A stretch of 64,000 nt of DNA from Providencia manganoxydans (GTDB lineage: Bacteria > Pseudomonadota > Gammaproteobacteria > Enterobacterales > Enterobacteriaceae). This document shows, one piece after another, positions 46,702 to 55,362 of this stretch. The translations under genes were made by a program, and so were the position numbers. The notes under the pieces were generated by a model, which had not been told where the DNA came from, made no database searches, and saw nothing but the letters and a program-made list of their open reading frames with translations. The stretch spans positions 2,294,001 through 2,358,000 of the forward strand of contig NZ_CP067099.1 in the NCBI RefSeq assembly GCF_016618195.1. The letters are read 5' to 3'. Numbering within the stretch: the stretch's first letter is position 1; the number at the start of each line of letters is the position of its first letter.

Positions 46702-46752
46702 TACCTATAATATACATAGGGGGAGTATAGTATTATTAAGATAATCTGTACA
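46702..46752 (-). promoter_or_regulatory. frmR promoter with overlapping FrmR operator
   Basis: On the minus strand a -35 box TGTACA (46747-46752) and a -10 box TATACT (46724-46729) are separated by 17 bases. The -10 runs into TATACTCCCCCTATG followed by TATTATAGG (46702-46729), a C-tract flanked by short AT arms, as CsoR/RcnR-type repressors prefer. Binding there would block the promoter. Confidence 0.6.
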
Positions 46753-46857
46753 GAATTGATGCTATATGGGTTAGAAAGTGCTTTCTATTAGCGTAATACT
46801 ATTAATAGCAATACGCTTTTTATACACTGAAAAAAATTAATTTTTTGAGTGAACCCA

Positions 46858-47637
46858 ATGAATAACGATGAAATAAAATTCTATCAACAAGAGCAACATT
46901 TTTGGTCGGCTATCTGCCAAGAAACCATGCAATTTGGCCAGGCGACAACTGCTTATTTCTCGGAGTTGCCTATCCCCGCGTTTAGTTTTATTTACTTACA
47001 TGCAAACGCTGAATTATCTGATTTTGTTGCTGCTAATCATCAGTTTACGATAAAAAACAAACCTTATTTATTGGTGGTTCATGAGAACACATTACAACAA
47101 GTCATGCCATTAATTACTGAGCATCGTTATCAAAGTGACGGTGAAACGACGGCTATGATATTAGCCAAAGCAGACATCATAAAAAATGCAGATAGTACAA
47201 TTCCCGAAGGATATACCATCATGCAATGTAATCAGAATTTAACTGATTGGGCACAACCATTGATCAGTGCTTTCGGTTCACAAGATAATGATGAAGAAGA
47301 AGATTTAACTGTAATTAATGAATACATTCGCTATCACCAAAGAGCGTTGGATAGGAATACACAATTAGAACATTATGTATTATTAAAAGATGCTCAACCA
47401 GTATGCTCACTTACACTCACTGTAAATGGCAAAATGGCACGTTTAGATGATATCGGCACAGAAACCCAATACCAGCGGAAAGGACTAGCAACGCACTTGA
47501 TTAAATATGCGTTAAACGAGTGTAAGAATAAAGGAATTGAGTCGTGCTTTTTGGAAGCATCAAGCGATGGCTTATCGATTTATAAAAAATTAGGCTTTAC
47601 TTCGTTGTTTCAGTATCATTGCTTTATTGTCGAATAA
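46858..47637 (+). CDS. Double-length GNAT acetyltransferase (paralogue of 54589-55362)
   Basis: The roughly 259-residue protein has an N-terminal half without GNAT motifs (FWSAICQETMQF, then FIYLHANAELSDFV) and a C-terminal GNAT domain. That domain contains ARLDDIGTETQYQRKGLATHLI (CoA loop) and CFLEASSDGLSIYKKLGF. It shares this layout and many residues with the protein at 54589-55362. A GTG at 46849 is in frame, but the ATG at 46858 is more likely. It is divergent from frmR. The substrate is unknown. Confidence 0.85.
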   Translation: MNNDEIKFYQQEQHFWSAICQETMQFGQATTAYFSELPIPAFSFIYLHANAELSDFVAANHQFTIKNKPYLLVVHENTLQQVMPLITEHRYQSDGETTAMILAKADIIKNADSTIPEGYTIMQCNQNLTDWAQPLISAFGSQDNDEEEDLTVINEYIRYHQRALDRNTQLEHYVLLKDAQPVCSLTLTVNGKMARLDDIGTETQYQRKGLATHLIKYALNECKNKGIESCFLEASSDGLSIYKKLGFTSLFQYHCFIVE

Positions 47638-47642
47638 ACCAT

Positions 47643-47672
47643 CTACAGGTACTGATTAAAAAGTACCTGTAG
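47643..47672. terminator. Bidirectional terminator between GNAT and LysE genes
   Basis: CTACAGGTACT (47643-47653) pairs perfectly with AGTACCTGTAG (47662-47672). The right arm contains the stop codon region of the minus-strand LysE gene. Confidence 0.72.
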
Positions 47673-48264
47673 TTAAATAAGGTACTATCGTCATAATTAA
47701 TAGTAATATCCCACCACCAATATTAATCACTTTTTTTAGTTTCACGATATCAATTTTTGTTGATGTCACTATTAATAGACCACATGACAGTACTAACCAA
47801 AGTGCCATCATAATAATATGAATAGTTGATAATAAAAGAAAACTAAATAGAGTTGGATCTATACCAGCGAAACTGGTAACAACCACTAAATAAAGAATGA
47901 TCGCCTTTGGGTTAAGCAAATTCGCTAAATAGGCATCTTTTAAGGTAACAGTTTTAAGCTTTTTACCAATAGATTGTTTCGATGCTTTGATTCCTGAATA
48001 AATTAACATCACAGACAGGTAAATTAAATAAATCGAGCCTAGGATACCGATCAATTTAAATAACCAAGGCGAAGAAACGATGATTTTTGTTACACCTAAA
48101 CCAACTAACAATCCATGAGTTAAAATCCCTAATCCAGTTCCTACAATGGGAACAACAAGGCCACGAAATCCGCTATTCAACGAACTATTAAGAGCAATCG
48201 CAAAACTTGCCCCTGGAGAGATAACGATAGGTAATAATGTTAATATGAATCCCCAAATATCCAT
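47656..48264 (-). CDS. LysE/RhtB-family amino-acid exporter
   Basis: The 202-residue protein has about six helices and the LysE start SPGASFAIALNSSLNSGFRGLVVPIVGTGLGI. YLANLLNPKAIILYLVV is the conserved NPK motif region. Such carriers export homoserine, threonine, lysine or related compounds. A strong GGGGAGG site precedes the ATG. It is single, 46 nt after the next minus-strand gene, so it may be co-transcribed with it. Confidence 0.88.
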   Translation of the reverse strand: MDIWGFILTLLPIVISPGASFAIALNSSLNSGFRGLVVPIVGTGLGILTHGLLVGLGVTKIIVSSPWLFKLIGILGSIYLIYLSVMLIYSGIKASKQSIGKKLKTVTLKDAYLANLLNPKAIILYLVVVTSFAGIDPTLFSFLLLSTIHIIMMALWLVLSCGLLIVTSTKIDIVKLKKVINIGGGILLLIMTIVPYLTTGTF

Positions 48265-48310
48265 GGCCTCCCCTTTTTTATTTCCTAGTTAACAAGCAGA
48301 TAAAAGTTTG

Positions 48311-48847
48311 CTATTCAGCAAGCTTTATATAATGAGATTTCACTAGGGTATCGAGGTAAACTGTTGTTTTAACGTGGCGATAGTGAGATTGAATATCACT
48401 TTGGGTAAATAAAGGTACACCATGACCTAATAAGATTGGAGCTCTAGTCAAAATCAACTCATCAATTTTGTTTTCTGCTAAAAACGTCTGTATTACCTTT
48501 CCCCCATCAATATACACCCTTTTAAAATTATAAGGTTTAAGTGTTAGTTCAATTTGCTGAAGTGTACCTTGTAATAACTTAACTGAATCAGGGAGTGATT
48601 CAGGTAATGTTGATAATGATTGACTTAATACAAATACAGGCTTATCAAACGGCCAATCACCACCAAACCCCAAGACGGTTTCAAAGGTATTTCGCCCCAT
48701 AATAACAGCGTCAATACTAGCCATAAATTCAGCATAGCCAAAATCAGAACCATCGGGGTTATCAATATTGGTCAACCAATCAATATCACCATTTTTATCC
48801 GCAATATAACCATCAAGACTGGTTGCAATATAAGCGATAAACTTCAT
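48311..48847 (-). CDS. Dihydrofolate reductase-fold (RibD C-terminal-like) reductase
   Basis: About 178 residues: MKFIAYIATSLDGYIADKNGDIDWL at the start, DAVIMGRNTFETVLGF, and YIDGGKVIQTFLAENKIDELILTRAPILLGHG near the end. These are the hallmarks of the RibD_C family that reduces pteridine- or riboflavin-type substrates with NADPH. The start at 48847 has an AGAGA site; the reading from 48880 adds eleven unusual residues. Function otherwise unknown. It is likely co-transcribed with the LysE gene downstream. Confidence 0.85.
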   Translation of the reverse strand: MKFIAYIATSLDGYIADKNGDIDWLTNIDNPDGSDFGYAEFMASIDAVIMGRNTFETVLGFGGDWPFDKPVFVLSQSLSTLPESLPDSVKLLQGTLQQIELTLKPYNFKRVYIDGGKVIQTFLAENKIDELILTRAPILLGHGVPLFTQSDIQSHYRHVKTTVYLDTLVKSHYIKLAE

Positions 48848-49034
48848 TTTTATTTCTCTACAAGTGACAATAATAAACAAAAATTATAATAAAGATATGA
48901 TTGGTTTTTAGTTATCCATGTGTGCGCTAATCAGCCTTTGTCGATTATTAACTTTGACCCGCTAACTGACTAAAACTCGCTCATCATTAATTTTTACCTC
49001 CAGCAATCATCCCTTTAATGGGGGCTTAAGCAAC

Positions 49035-49970
49035 TTATTTTTTATCTACGGTTTGATACCATAATTGGATATCTTTAACAATTAACTCTGTTTGCCCTTG
49101 GCCTTTATTATCAACGAAAAAATGGTCGAGGCCTTGATAGGTTTTAAAATAAACGTGTTGATTGTTACTTTTTTCCATCATTCTCACCACACTGTAAGGG
49201 TCAACATTAATATCATCCATGGTTTGGATCACTAAATGCGGTGTTTTCACCGATCGTATTAGTTTTTGATTATTAATAGTTAACATCTCACGCCACCATT
49301 TTCCACCATGCTCACTTGGAAACTGGTCTTCATCGAGTTTATTTTGCACAACTTCTTTCGCAAATTGTTTAAAACCATCAATATATTGAGGAATTTCTGC
49401 TGTAGGTGTTGTTTTTTCAATACTATAGATAACATCATTAATGAAAAACTGCCCTCCCATATTCAATGATACCGATGCTTGTACTTTATCGGTTTTTGAT
49501 ATGATTAAATTTGTCACCACTGCACCTTCACTACCGCCAATAATCACAATATTGTGGTAGTTATTTTTAAGGTATTCGATCAAGGCTAAATAATTTTCAG
49601 CTCGTTCCAGTGGAGAGTCATTTTTCATATAATCAATAGGACAATCCTTAGCCGAAACTTCTTTTCCATCTTTACCAACTTGACTATTCAAGCCCGTTTT
49701 TTCCACTAATAGAATGTCATTTTTAGGAAATGCGCCTCCAAAGTTTTTTATCATACTGTCGTTGTTAACAACGCTTCGGCAATCAGAACCTTGAATTAAT
49801 ACTAATAAATCATCTGAAGGCTGTACATCACGCTTGATAATGTAATAATGAATTTCTTTCCCTGACTTATTGTTGATTTTTTGTAAATCAAATGTATTGT
49901 TAGCAAATGTAGTCAAAGAAAATGTTGTCAACATTAAAAAAATAGCGCATTTTTTCATATTTTTAACCAT
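49035..49970 (-). CDS. Secreted alpha/beta hydrolase-like protein
   Basis: The 311-residue protein has a Sec signal peptide (MKKCAIFLMLTTFSLTTFANN). Behind it are a nucleophile elbow GGSEGAVV, an Asp in QTMDDINVDP and a His in YQGLDHFFVD. LVLIQGSDCRSV resembles the oxyanion strand. An esterase or peptidase in the periplasm is likely. A methionine at 49958 is a possible alternative start. I do not recognise a named family. Confidence 0.75.
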   Translation of the reverse strand: MVKNMKKCAIFLMLTTFSLTTFANNTFDLQKINNKSGKEIHYYIIKRDVQPSDDLLVLIQGSDCRSVVNNDSMIKNFGGAFPKNDILLVEKTGLNSQVGKDGKEVSAKDCPIDYMKNDSPLERAENYLALIEYLKNNYHNIVIIGGSEGAVVTNLIISKTDKVQASVSLNMGGQFFINDVIYSIEKTTPTAEIPQYIDGFKQFAKEVVQNKLDEDQFPSEHGGKWWREMLTINNQKLIRSVKTPHLVIQTMDDINVDPYSVVRMMEKSNNQHVYFKTYQGLDHFFVDNKGQGQTELIVKDIQLWYQTVDKK

Positions 49971-50345
49971 TAATTATTGTTATTTTTTACCTATATATTA
50001 TATAAAAAATATATTATTTAAATATAAGCCAAAAATGCTTTGTTCCATATAATTGATATTACGTTAAAATAAAACAGTGTTGTGAGTAAATTTAAGATTT
50101 TACTAGTTTTAAAATCAGTTACCCTAAATATGTGTGTCAATTTAGTATACTCATAGTCACATATGATTATTTTGTTATTTAATTTCTGTTGTCAGCACTT
50201 GGGACTTTTAAAAATATATCTTAAGTACTCAAAATGTCGCTAAGCCAATATTCGACAATTTTAAGTATCATAAACCAATGTCCTATTACAAAAAACAACA
50301 TTTTCGGTGCGGTAAACTTATCACCGCACCCTATTTCTTGCCCTA
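49971..50345. other. 375-bp AT-rich intergenic region with a DeoR-gene terminator
   Basis: No gene is visible. A hairpin with GGTGCGGT (50306-50313) pairing with ACCGCACC (50323-50330) lies just past the DeoR stop and should terminate that minus-strand gene. The rest is strongly AT-rich and should hold the promoter of the secreted hydrolase. Confidence 0.55.
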
Positions 50346-51116
50346 TCATGCAAATAAAATTTGCATATCTGTTTTCACTAATAGTTGGTGTAAATCATTT
50401 GGTATGTGTTTATTCACCACTAATATCGATATTTGTTGGCAGCTTGCGACCAAATATCTTGCTGCCCCCGGTAATTTATCTGCGGTAATCCCCATAATAA
50501 CTTGATTACTCTGCTCAATAAGTGCTTTTTTGAATTCAGCCTCTTCATAATCAAAAATGGTTACACCAATTTGAGGATCAAAAGCACAACCACCAATAAA
50601 ACACTGGTCAAAATATATCTGTCTTATTTGATGCATTGAACTATTGCTAACACTCGCGCCGATTTGTGTATTCATCTTACCACCAATCATAACCACCTCA
50701 CACAACGGCTTTTTCATCAACTCTATCGCAATCAAAGGTGAATTTGTGACTACCGTACTCGCTAACGTTTCTGGAATACTTCGGGCAATTTCAAGATTAG
50801 TAGATCCTGAATCAATAAAAACACACGTATTGTTCTTAATTAAACTTGCACATTTCTGCGCGATTGTGGTCTTTTCCGCTTGATTCAATCCTATTCTTTG
50901 TTCGAACGTTCCTGCTGATTCCAGTACACTGACAGCACCACCATGTACTCGTTTACAAACGCCTTCTTCCGCTAATTCATTTAGATCACGGCGAATAGTA
51001 TGTTCTGAAACCCCCATCTCTCTGGCAAGAATAGTGCAAACCACACGCCCTTCATTTTTTAGTAATTGACGTATTTTTTTTTGTCTTTGATCTGGAAAAG
51101 CGGCATAATCGAGCAT
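50346..51116 (-). CDS. DeoR-family transcriptional regulator
   Basis: The 256-residue protein has the DeoR winged helix (RQKKIRQLLKNEGRVVCTILAREMGVSEHTIRRDLNELAEEG) and a sugar-phosphate-binding C-terminal domain (VFIDSGSTNLEIARSI, VTNSPLIAIELM). Proteins of this type sense phosphorylated sugars or polyols. It is divergent from an inositol monophosphatase-like gene, with an MFS gene after that, which together look like its target module. AGGAT precedes the ATG. Confidence 0.9.
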   Translation of the reverse strand: MLDYAAFPDQRQKKIRQLLKNEGRVVCTILAREMGVSEHTIRRDLNELAEEGVCKRVHGGAVSVLESAGTFEQRIGLNQAEKTTIAQKCASLIKNNTCVFIDSGSTNLEIARSIPETLASTVVTNSPLIAIELMKKPLCEVVMIGGKMNTQIGASVSNSSMHQIRQIYFDQCFIGGCAFDPQIGVTIFDYEEAEFKKALIEQSNQVIMGITADKLPGAARYLVASCQQISILVVNKHIPNDLHQLLVKTDMQILFA

Positions 51117-51208
51117 AAAATCATCCTATGGTTAAACTGAAAACATCATAGTCGAGCACAAAAAGATGTCAAATTAATTGATACCTTCCGTTCAATAAGG
51201 GTCTTCTT

Positions 51209-52006
51209 ATGTCGCAACATCCATTGATAGATAGCTTTTTCCTACATGAACTCGCTAATATTGCAGGTAAAGCATCACTTGAACATTATCGAACTCATGA
51301 ATTAACTGTTTTAGAAAATAAGCCTAAAGCAGATTACCAATTTGATCCCGTGACACAAGCAGACAGGTTGGCTGAAAAATTAATGCGAGAACACATTACA
51401 AAAATTTATCCAGAACATTCTATTATTGGTGAAGAGTATGGAGTAACGGGTGATAGCCCTATTCAATGGGTGTTAGATCCGATAGATGGCACTCGCCCAT
51501 TTTTATGTGGTTTACCTCTTTGGGCAAACTTAATTGGGCTAACGATTGATGGCAAAGCTACAATGGGTATGATGAGCCAACCTTATATTGGTGAACGTTT
51601 TTGGGCTGATCACTCAGGAAGTTGGACAAGTAGTCATCATGGACATTTCCAGCTACAAACCCGTAAAAACATCCCTCTTGACCAAGCCATTTTGCACACT
51701 AACTCTCCAGAACCTATCGATAGCCATAAAAATATTCACTTTACTGCGCTCACAAAAAGAGTGTTAATGACCCGTTATGGCGGTGAATGCTATGCCATGG
51801 CAATGCTAGCAGCAGGACGAATTGATATTTGTTTCGATTTCGCACTAGAACCTTATGATATCGTCCCTTTGATCCCTATCATTGAACAAGCAGGAGGGCG
51901 CGTCACAACTCTTGATGGCAATCGGGCGGAGAAAGGTGGCGCTGTATTAGCAACTGGCTGTCCTATTTTACATGAGCAAGTTTTAGATATTCTTAATCAT
52001 GGATAA
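51209..52006 (+). CDS. Inositol monophosphatase-family phosphatase (histidinol-phosphatase HisN-like)
   Basis: The 265-residue Mg-dependent phosphatase has GEE (about 74-76), the metal-binding DPIDGTRPF (about 92-100) and a late EPYDIVPLIPIIEQAGG in place of the usual WDxAA. The closest group I recall is HisN-type histidinol-phosphatases. The context (DeoR divergent, MFS downstream) suggests removal of phosphate from a sugar or polyol phosphate. AAGGG precedes the ATG. Confidence 0.82.
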   Translation: MSQHPLIDSFFLHELANIAGKASLEHYRTHELTVLENKPKADYQFDPVTQADRLAEKLMREHITKIYPEHSIIGEEYGVTGDSPIQWVLDPIDGTRPFLCGLPLWANLIGLTIDGKATMGMMSQPYIGERFWADHSGSWTSSHHGHFQLQTRKNIPLDQAILHTNSPEPIDSHKNIHFTALTKRVLMTRYGGECYAMAMLAAGRIDICFDFALEPYDIVPLIPIIEQAGGRVTTLDGNRAEKGGAVLATGCPILHEQVLDILNHG

Positions 52007-52016
52007 TGTAACCACT

Positions 52017-52150
52017 TAACTCTAAATAATTCGAGATGCAGCTAACGGTGAATAAGTCGCTAAGTACATAGAAAATTATGTGAAAATGCGAATAAATAAA
52101 CCACTATGCCTTAAAGAAAGGTGCTGTAACTTGAAATATAATGAGTACAA
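52017..52150. repeat. Copy B of the dispersed palindromic repeat, overlapping a gene start
   Basis: TAATTCGAGATGCAGCTAACGG, GTCGCTAAGTACATAG and GTAACTTGAAATATAATGAG follow the same order as in copy A (8411-8534, opposite strand), with an AT-rich altered middle. The ATG at 52141 of the following transporter gene lies inside its right end. Confidence 0.65.
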
Positions 52151-53331
52151 TAAAATATATTAATAAAATGACTCTATCTTCTGAATTATTAGAAACATCA
52201 CCAGCAATGCCACCAGCTAAAAAAGAGCAAGTGGCTACACGAATTATTTTCTTTATTGCTGGTTTTGCAACCGCTTCATGGGCTGCGTTAGTTCCTTTTG
52301 TAAAAACCAATACCGGCGCCAACGATGCCATGCTGGGCTTATTGCTGTTATGCTTTGGGGTTGGTGCTTTAGTCGCAATGCCTTTGACTGGAGCACTTGC
52401 CGCTAAGTTTGGTTGCCGTCGGTTGATGGTCACTTCAACCATTGGTTTTTGCCTCATTTTGCCACTCTTACCCGCTATTTCACATGTCAGTATACTGATT
52501 GCCAGCCTATTACTTTTTGGTATCGGCATTGGTCTTACTGACTGCGCCATGAATATACAAGCCGTCATTGTTGATAAAGCCTCAGATAAACCAATCATGT
52601 CTGGTTTTCATGGATTCTATAGTGTTGGTGGGATTGCGGGTGCAGGTGCTATGAGCGCGATATTACTCCTTGGGGTATCTCCTATTGCTGCCGCAACAAT
52701 CATTTCATTATTCTCACTATTACTACTCTTGATTAGTTTTAAAGGCTTTTTAAAATACGCCCACGCTCTAACCGGTCCTTTACTCGCCCTCCCTAAAGGT
52801 ATCGTATTGGTTATCGGTATTGTCTGCTTTGCGATTTTTCTTGCTGAAGGAACTGTTCTTGATTGGAGCGCAGTCTTTTTAATTGAACACCATGGCCTAA
52901 AGGAATCCCTAGGTGGTTTAGGTTTTGCTGCTTTTGCAACCACAATGACTCTTGGCCGCCTAACGGGTGATAAAATTGTGATGCGTGTTGGTTCTGCCCG
53001 AGTCGTCTTTTGGGGCGGTTTATTAGCTTGTATTGGTTTTATTATTGCAGTGTTATCACCCTATTTAACCATAGCGATATTAGGCTATGCATTAGTTGGC
53101 GCTGGTTGCTCAAACATCGTTCCTGTGATGTTTTCTGCAATAGGAAAACAAAACACCATGCCAGAAGCATTGGCCGTGCCTGCTGTTTCGACTTTGGGCT
53201 ACCTTGGGATCCTCGCAGGTCCAGCCGCTATTGGCTTTGTTGCTTTCCAGTTCACGTTAGCCGCTGCTTTACTGATGATAGCTGGGTTATTGGTTATTAT
53301 TGCTTTTGTGACTAAATTGGTCAGAGTTTGA
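52141..53331 (+). CDS. MFS transporter, fucose-permease/YbjJ-like
   Basis: The 396-residue protein has 12 helices and shares with YbjJ-like permeases the blocks GFATASWAALVPFVKTNTGA, DCAMNIQAVIVDKASDKPIMSGFHGFYSVGGIAGAG and AEGTVLDWSAVFLIE. The module with a DeoR regulator and an IMPase-like phosphatase suggests transport of a sugar or polyol. The ATG at 52141 lies within a dispersed repeat; an in-frame ATG at 52168 is an alternative. Neither has a clear ribosome site. Confidence 0.84.
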   Translation: MSTIKYINKMTLSSELLETSPAMPPAKKEQVATRIIFFIAGFATASWAALVPFVKTNTGANDAMLGLLLLCFGVGALVAMPLTGALAAKFGCRRLMVTSTIGFCLILPLLPAISHVSILIASLLLFGIGIGLTDCAMNIQAVIVDKASDKPIMSGFHGFYSVGGIAGAGAMSAILLLGVSPIAAATIISLFSLLLLLISFKGFLKYAHALTGPLLALPKGIVLVIGIVCFAIFLAEGTVLDWSAVFLIEHHGLKESLGGLGFAAFATTMTLGRLTGDKIVMRVGSARVVFWGGLLACIGFIIAVLSPYLTIAILGYALVGAGCSNIVPVMFSAIGKQNTMPEALAVPAVSTLGYLGILAGPAAIGFVAFQFTLAAALLMIAGLLVIIAFVTKLVRV

Positions 53332-53484
53332 GCTCATTTATGAAAACCATCGTTATAACAGAGGTTTTTTCTCCTTGAATTAGAACTGTATAGAGAAAAT
53401 GAATCATAGCCATTACTATTTATTGAGATTTCAAATACTCATTCAATAAACTAATATATTTAATTCAATGATTTTTGGTACATT

Positions 53485-54585
53485 ATGACTTCACAAACAA
53501 AGAATAATATCATCATTATAGGTGCCGGTATTGTTGGATGCACTCTTGCTTGGTACTTATCTCGTAACTATACAGGAAAAATTACGCTCATTGATAAATC
53601 TGACGCTGCGGATGGCGTCACTCAACACGCCTTTGCATGGTTGAATGTTTCCTATGGTCGCCCTAGTGGCTATAGTCAATTCAGAAAGCAGGCTCTGAGT
53701 GAATGGCGTTCTCTTGATAAATTAACTCAAGGCAAACTCAACGTGAATTGGTGTGGTGCCATTAGCTGGCAAGCTAACACTGAGGCAACGCATCAATTTA
53801 TCGAGTCCCATCATAAAACAGGATTCAATATTAAAGCCCTCACTCAGGCACAATTACAGGTTCTTGAGCCCAATTTACGTGTTCTTCCTAAACTTGCTGC
53901 CTTTGCACCCGATGAAGCTTATGTTGACCCTGTTTACACCACAAAAACATTACTTGAGCTTGCAATAATCCAAGGTGTTAATTATTTACCGCATACCCAT
54001 GTACAACAATTACTGAAAGATAATAATAAAATTGTCGGTGTTACAACATCGTTAGGCGATCTATATGCAGATCAAATTATCGTGACGGCAGGCCTTGGGG
54101 CTATTGAGCTGTTCAAATCATTGCAGATCCGCCTTCCTATCGCACCTTCTCCTTCAATTATTGCTCATTTCCATGACAGTACCGCGACGCCAGCGATGAA
54201 ACATATTATTTCTACACCAGAAATGGAAGTTCGACCAACATTGGATGGAAATACGCTCTGTGCGGAAGACTATATTGATGAACAGCCGGAGCACAGTGCA
54301 ATGAATATCGCACGAAATGCCTTATCTGTGATCCAAAATTCATTTATAGCTACGAGTACATTAAGTCTAGAAAATGCTTTCATTGGAATGCGACCTATGC
54401 CACAAGATGAGATGCCAGTCGTCGGTAAAGTTGCTGATTTCAGTGGTTTATATATTATAAGTATGCACGCCGCTATCACCCTTGCGCCATTAATCTGTCA
54501 TCTAGCGCAAAAGGAAATAATACATGGCACAGAACAGGCGGCACTTCGCCCATATCGATTAACACGCTTTACATCAGGTAACTGA
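53485..54585 (+). CDS. FAD-dependent oxidoreductase (DAO family)
   Basis: The 366-residue protein opens with the FAD-binding IIIIGAGIVGCTLAWYLS and has the C-terminal substrate/FAD block FIGMRPMPQDEMPVVGKV. DAO-family enzymes oxidise amines or amino acids such as glycine, sarcosine or D-amino acids. A GNAT gene starts 4 bases downstream, so the two are in one operon and may act on the same amine. It lacks a signal peptide. Confidence 0.85.
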   Translation: MTSQTKNNIIIIGAGIVGCTLAWYLSRNYTGKITLIDKSDAADGVTQHAFAWLNVSYGRPSGYSQFRKQALSEWRSLDKLTQGKLNVNWCGAISWQANTEATHQFIESHHKTGFNIKALTQAQLQVLEPNLRVLPKLAAFAPDEAYVDPVYTTKTLLELAIIQGVNYLPHTHVQQLLKDNNKIVGVTTSLGDLYADQIIVTAGLGAIELFKSLQIRLPIAPSPSIIAHFHDSTATPAMKHIISTPEMEVRPTLDGNTLCAEDYIDEQPEHSAMNIARNALSVIQNSFIATSTLSLENAFIGMRPMPQDEMPVVGKVADFSGLYIISMHAAITLAPLICHLAQKEIIHGTEQAALRPYRLTRFTSGN

Positions 54586-54588
54586 GAC

Positions 54589-55362
54589 ATGAATATACCG
54601 CTCTACTATTTAAGGCATTATCAATCGATCGAAAAGACATTTTGGACTTCGATTTGTGAACATAGCATACAAATCGAACAGCATACCATTTGCTACCTTA
54701 CACCGTTAAATTCGCCTGTATTTAACTTTATCTATCTCCAGCCTGAATCTTCGATTCAAGCGTTTAAACAAGCACATAGCCTTTTTGTCGCACAAAAGAA
54801 AAATCATACCTTAGTGATCCCTGAGGAAATGCTACCCGAAGTTGTCTCTGAAGCACTCTCTTTAGGCTACAAACGTGACAGCGTAACAACTGCTATGGCG
54901 TTGTCCCTAGATAAACAACGCTCAGTTAAACTACCAGAGAATCAGGTTGATATTGTCTTTGCTAATCATGACCTTTCGCTATGGGCCAAGCCATTAGTTT
55001 CTGCCTTTTATCTCTCTGAAGAACACGACCAAGTGGTTAGCGAGTACGTTCGTTATCATGAGGATGCCTTGCTACAAGGTGCTCCACAATTCCATCTAGT
55101 ACTACTGGTTAACGGATCCCCTGCGACTTCCATGACTGTCACCATTGAAGGTGCATTAGCGCGTTTCGACGATATCGGTACAGAACCCTCACACCAAGGT
55201 AATGGTTATGCGTCGCAGCTCATCGCATACGCATTAGCGTTTTGCCGCCAACAAGGCGTAGAGCATTGTTTCTTAGATGCTTCTGAAGCAGGTTTTGATT
55301 TGTACAAAAAATTTGGTTTCGAACCAATGTTCCGCTATATCAATTATGTCTGGTGCAAATAA
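54589..55362 (+). CDS. Double-length GNAT acetyltransferase (paralogue of 46858-47637)
   Basis: The 257-residue protein shares the two-part layout of its paralogue: an N-terminal half with FWTSICEHSIQIEQH and FIYLQPESSIQAF, and a GNAT half with ARFDDIGTEPSHQGNGYASQLI and CFLDASEAGFDLYKKFGF. It follows the FAD oxidoreductase directly. Acetylation of the amine that the oxidase uses or produces would make sense, but this is inference. Confidence 0.85.
   Translation: MNIPLYYLRHYQSIEKTFWTSICEHSIQIEQHTICYLTPLNSPVFNFIYLQPESSIQAFKQAHSLFVAQKKNHTLVIPEEMLPEVVSEALSLGYKRDSVTTAMALSLDKQRSVKLPENQVDIVFANHDLSLWAKPLVSAFYLSEEHDQVVSEYVRYHEDALLQGAPQFHLVLLVNGSPATSMTVTIEGALARFDDIGTEPSHQGNGYASQLIAYALAFCRQQGVEHCFLDASEAGFDLYKKFGFEPMFRYINYVWCK

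Noticed and set aside
50234..50505. Two overlapping plus-strand frames at the end of the DeoR gene
   Set aside because: They overlap the DeoR coding sequence antisense and the terminator hairpin; the peptides show no recognisable features.
52104..52943. Minus-strand frames opposite the MFS gene
   Set aside because: Lys- and Pro-rich shadow peptides of a transporter gene, without start signals.
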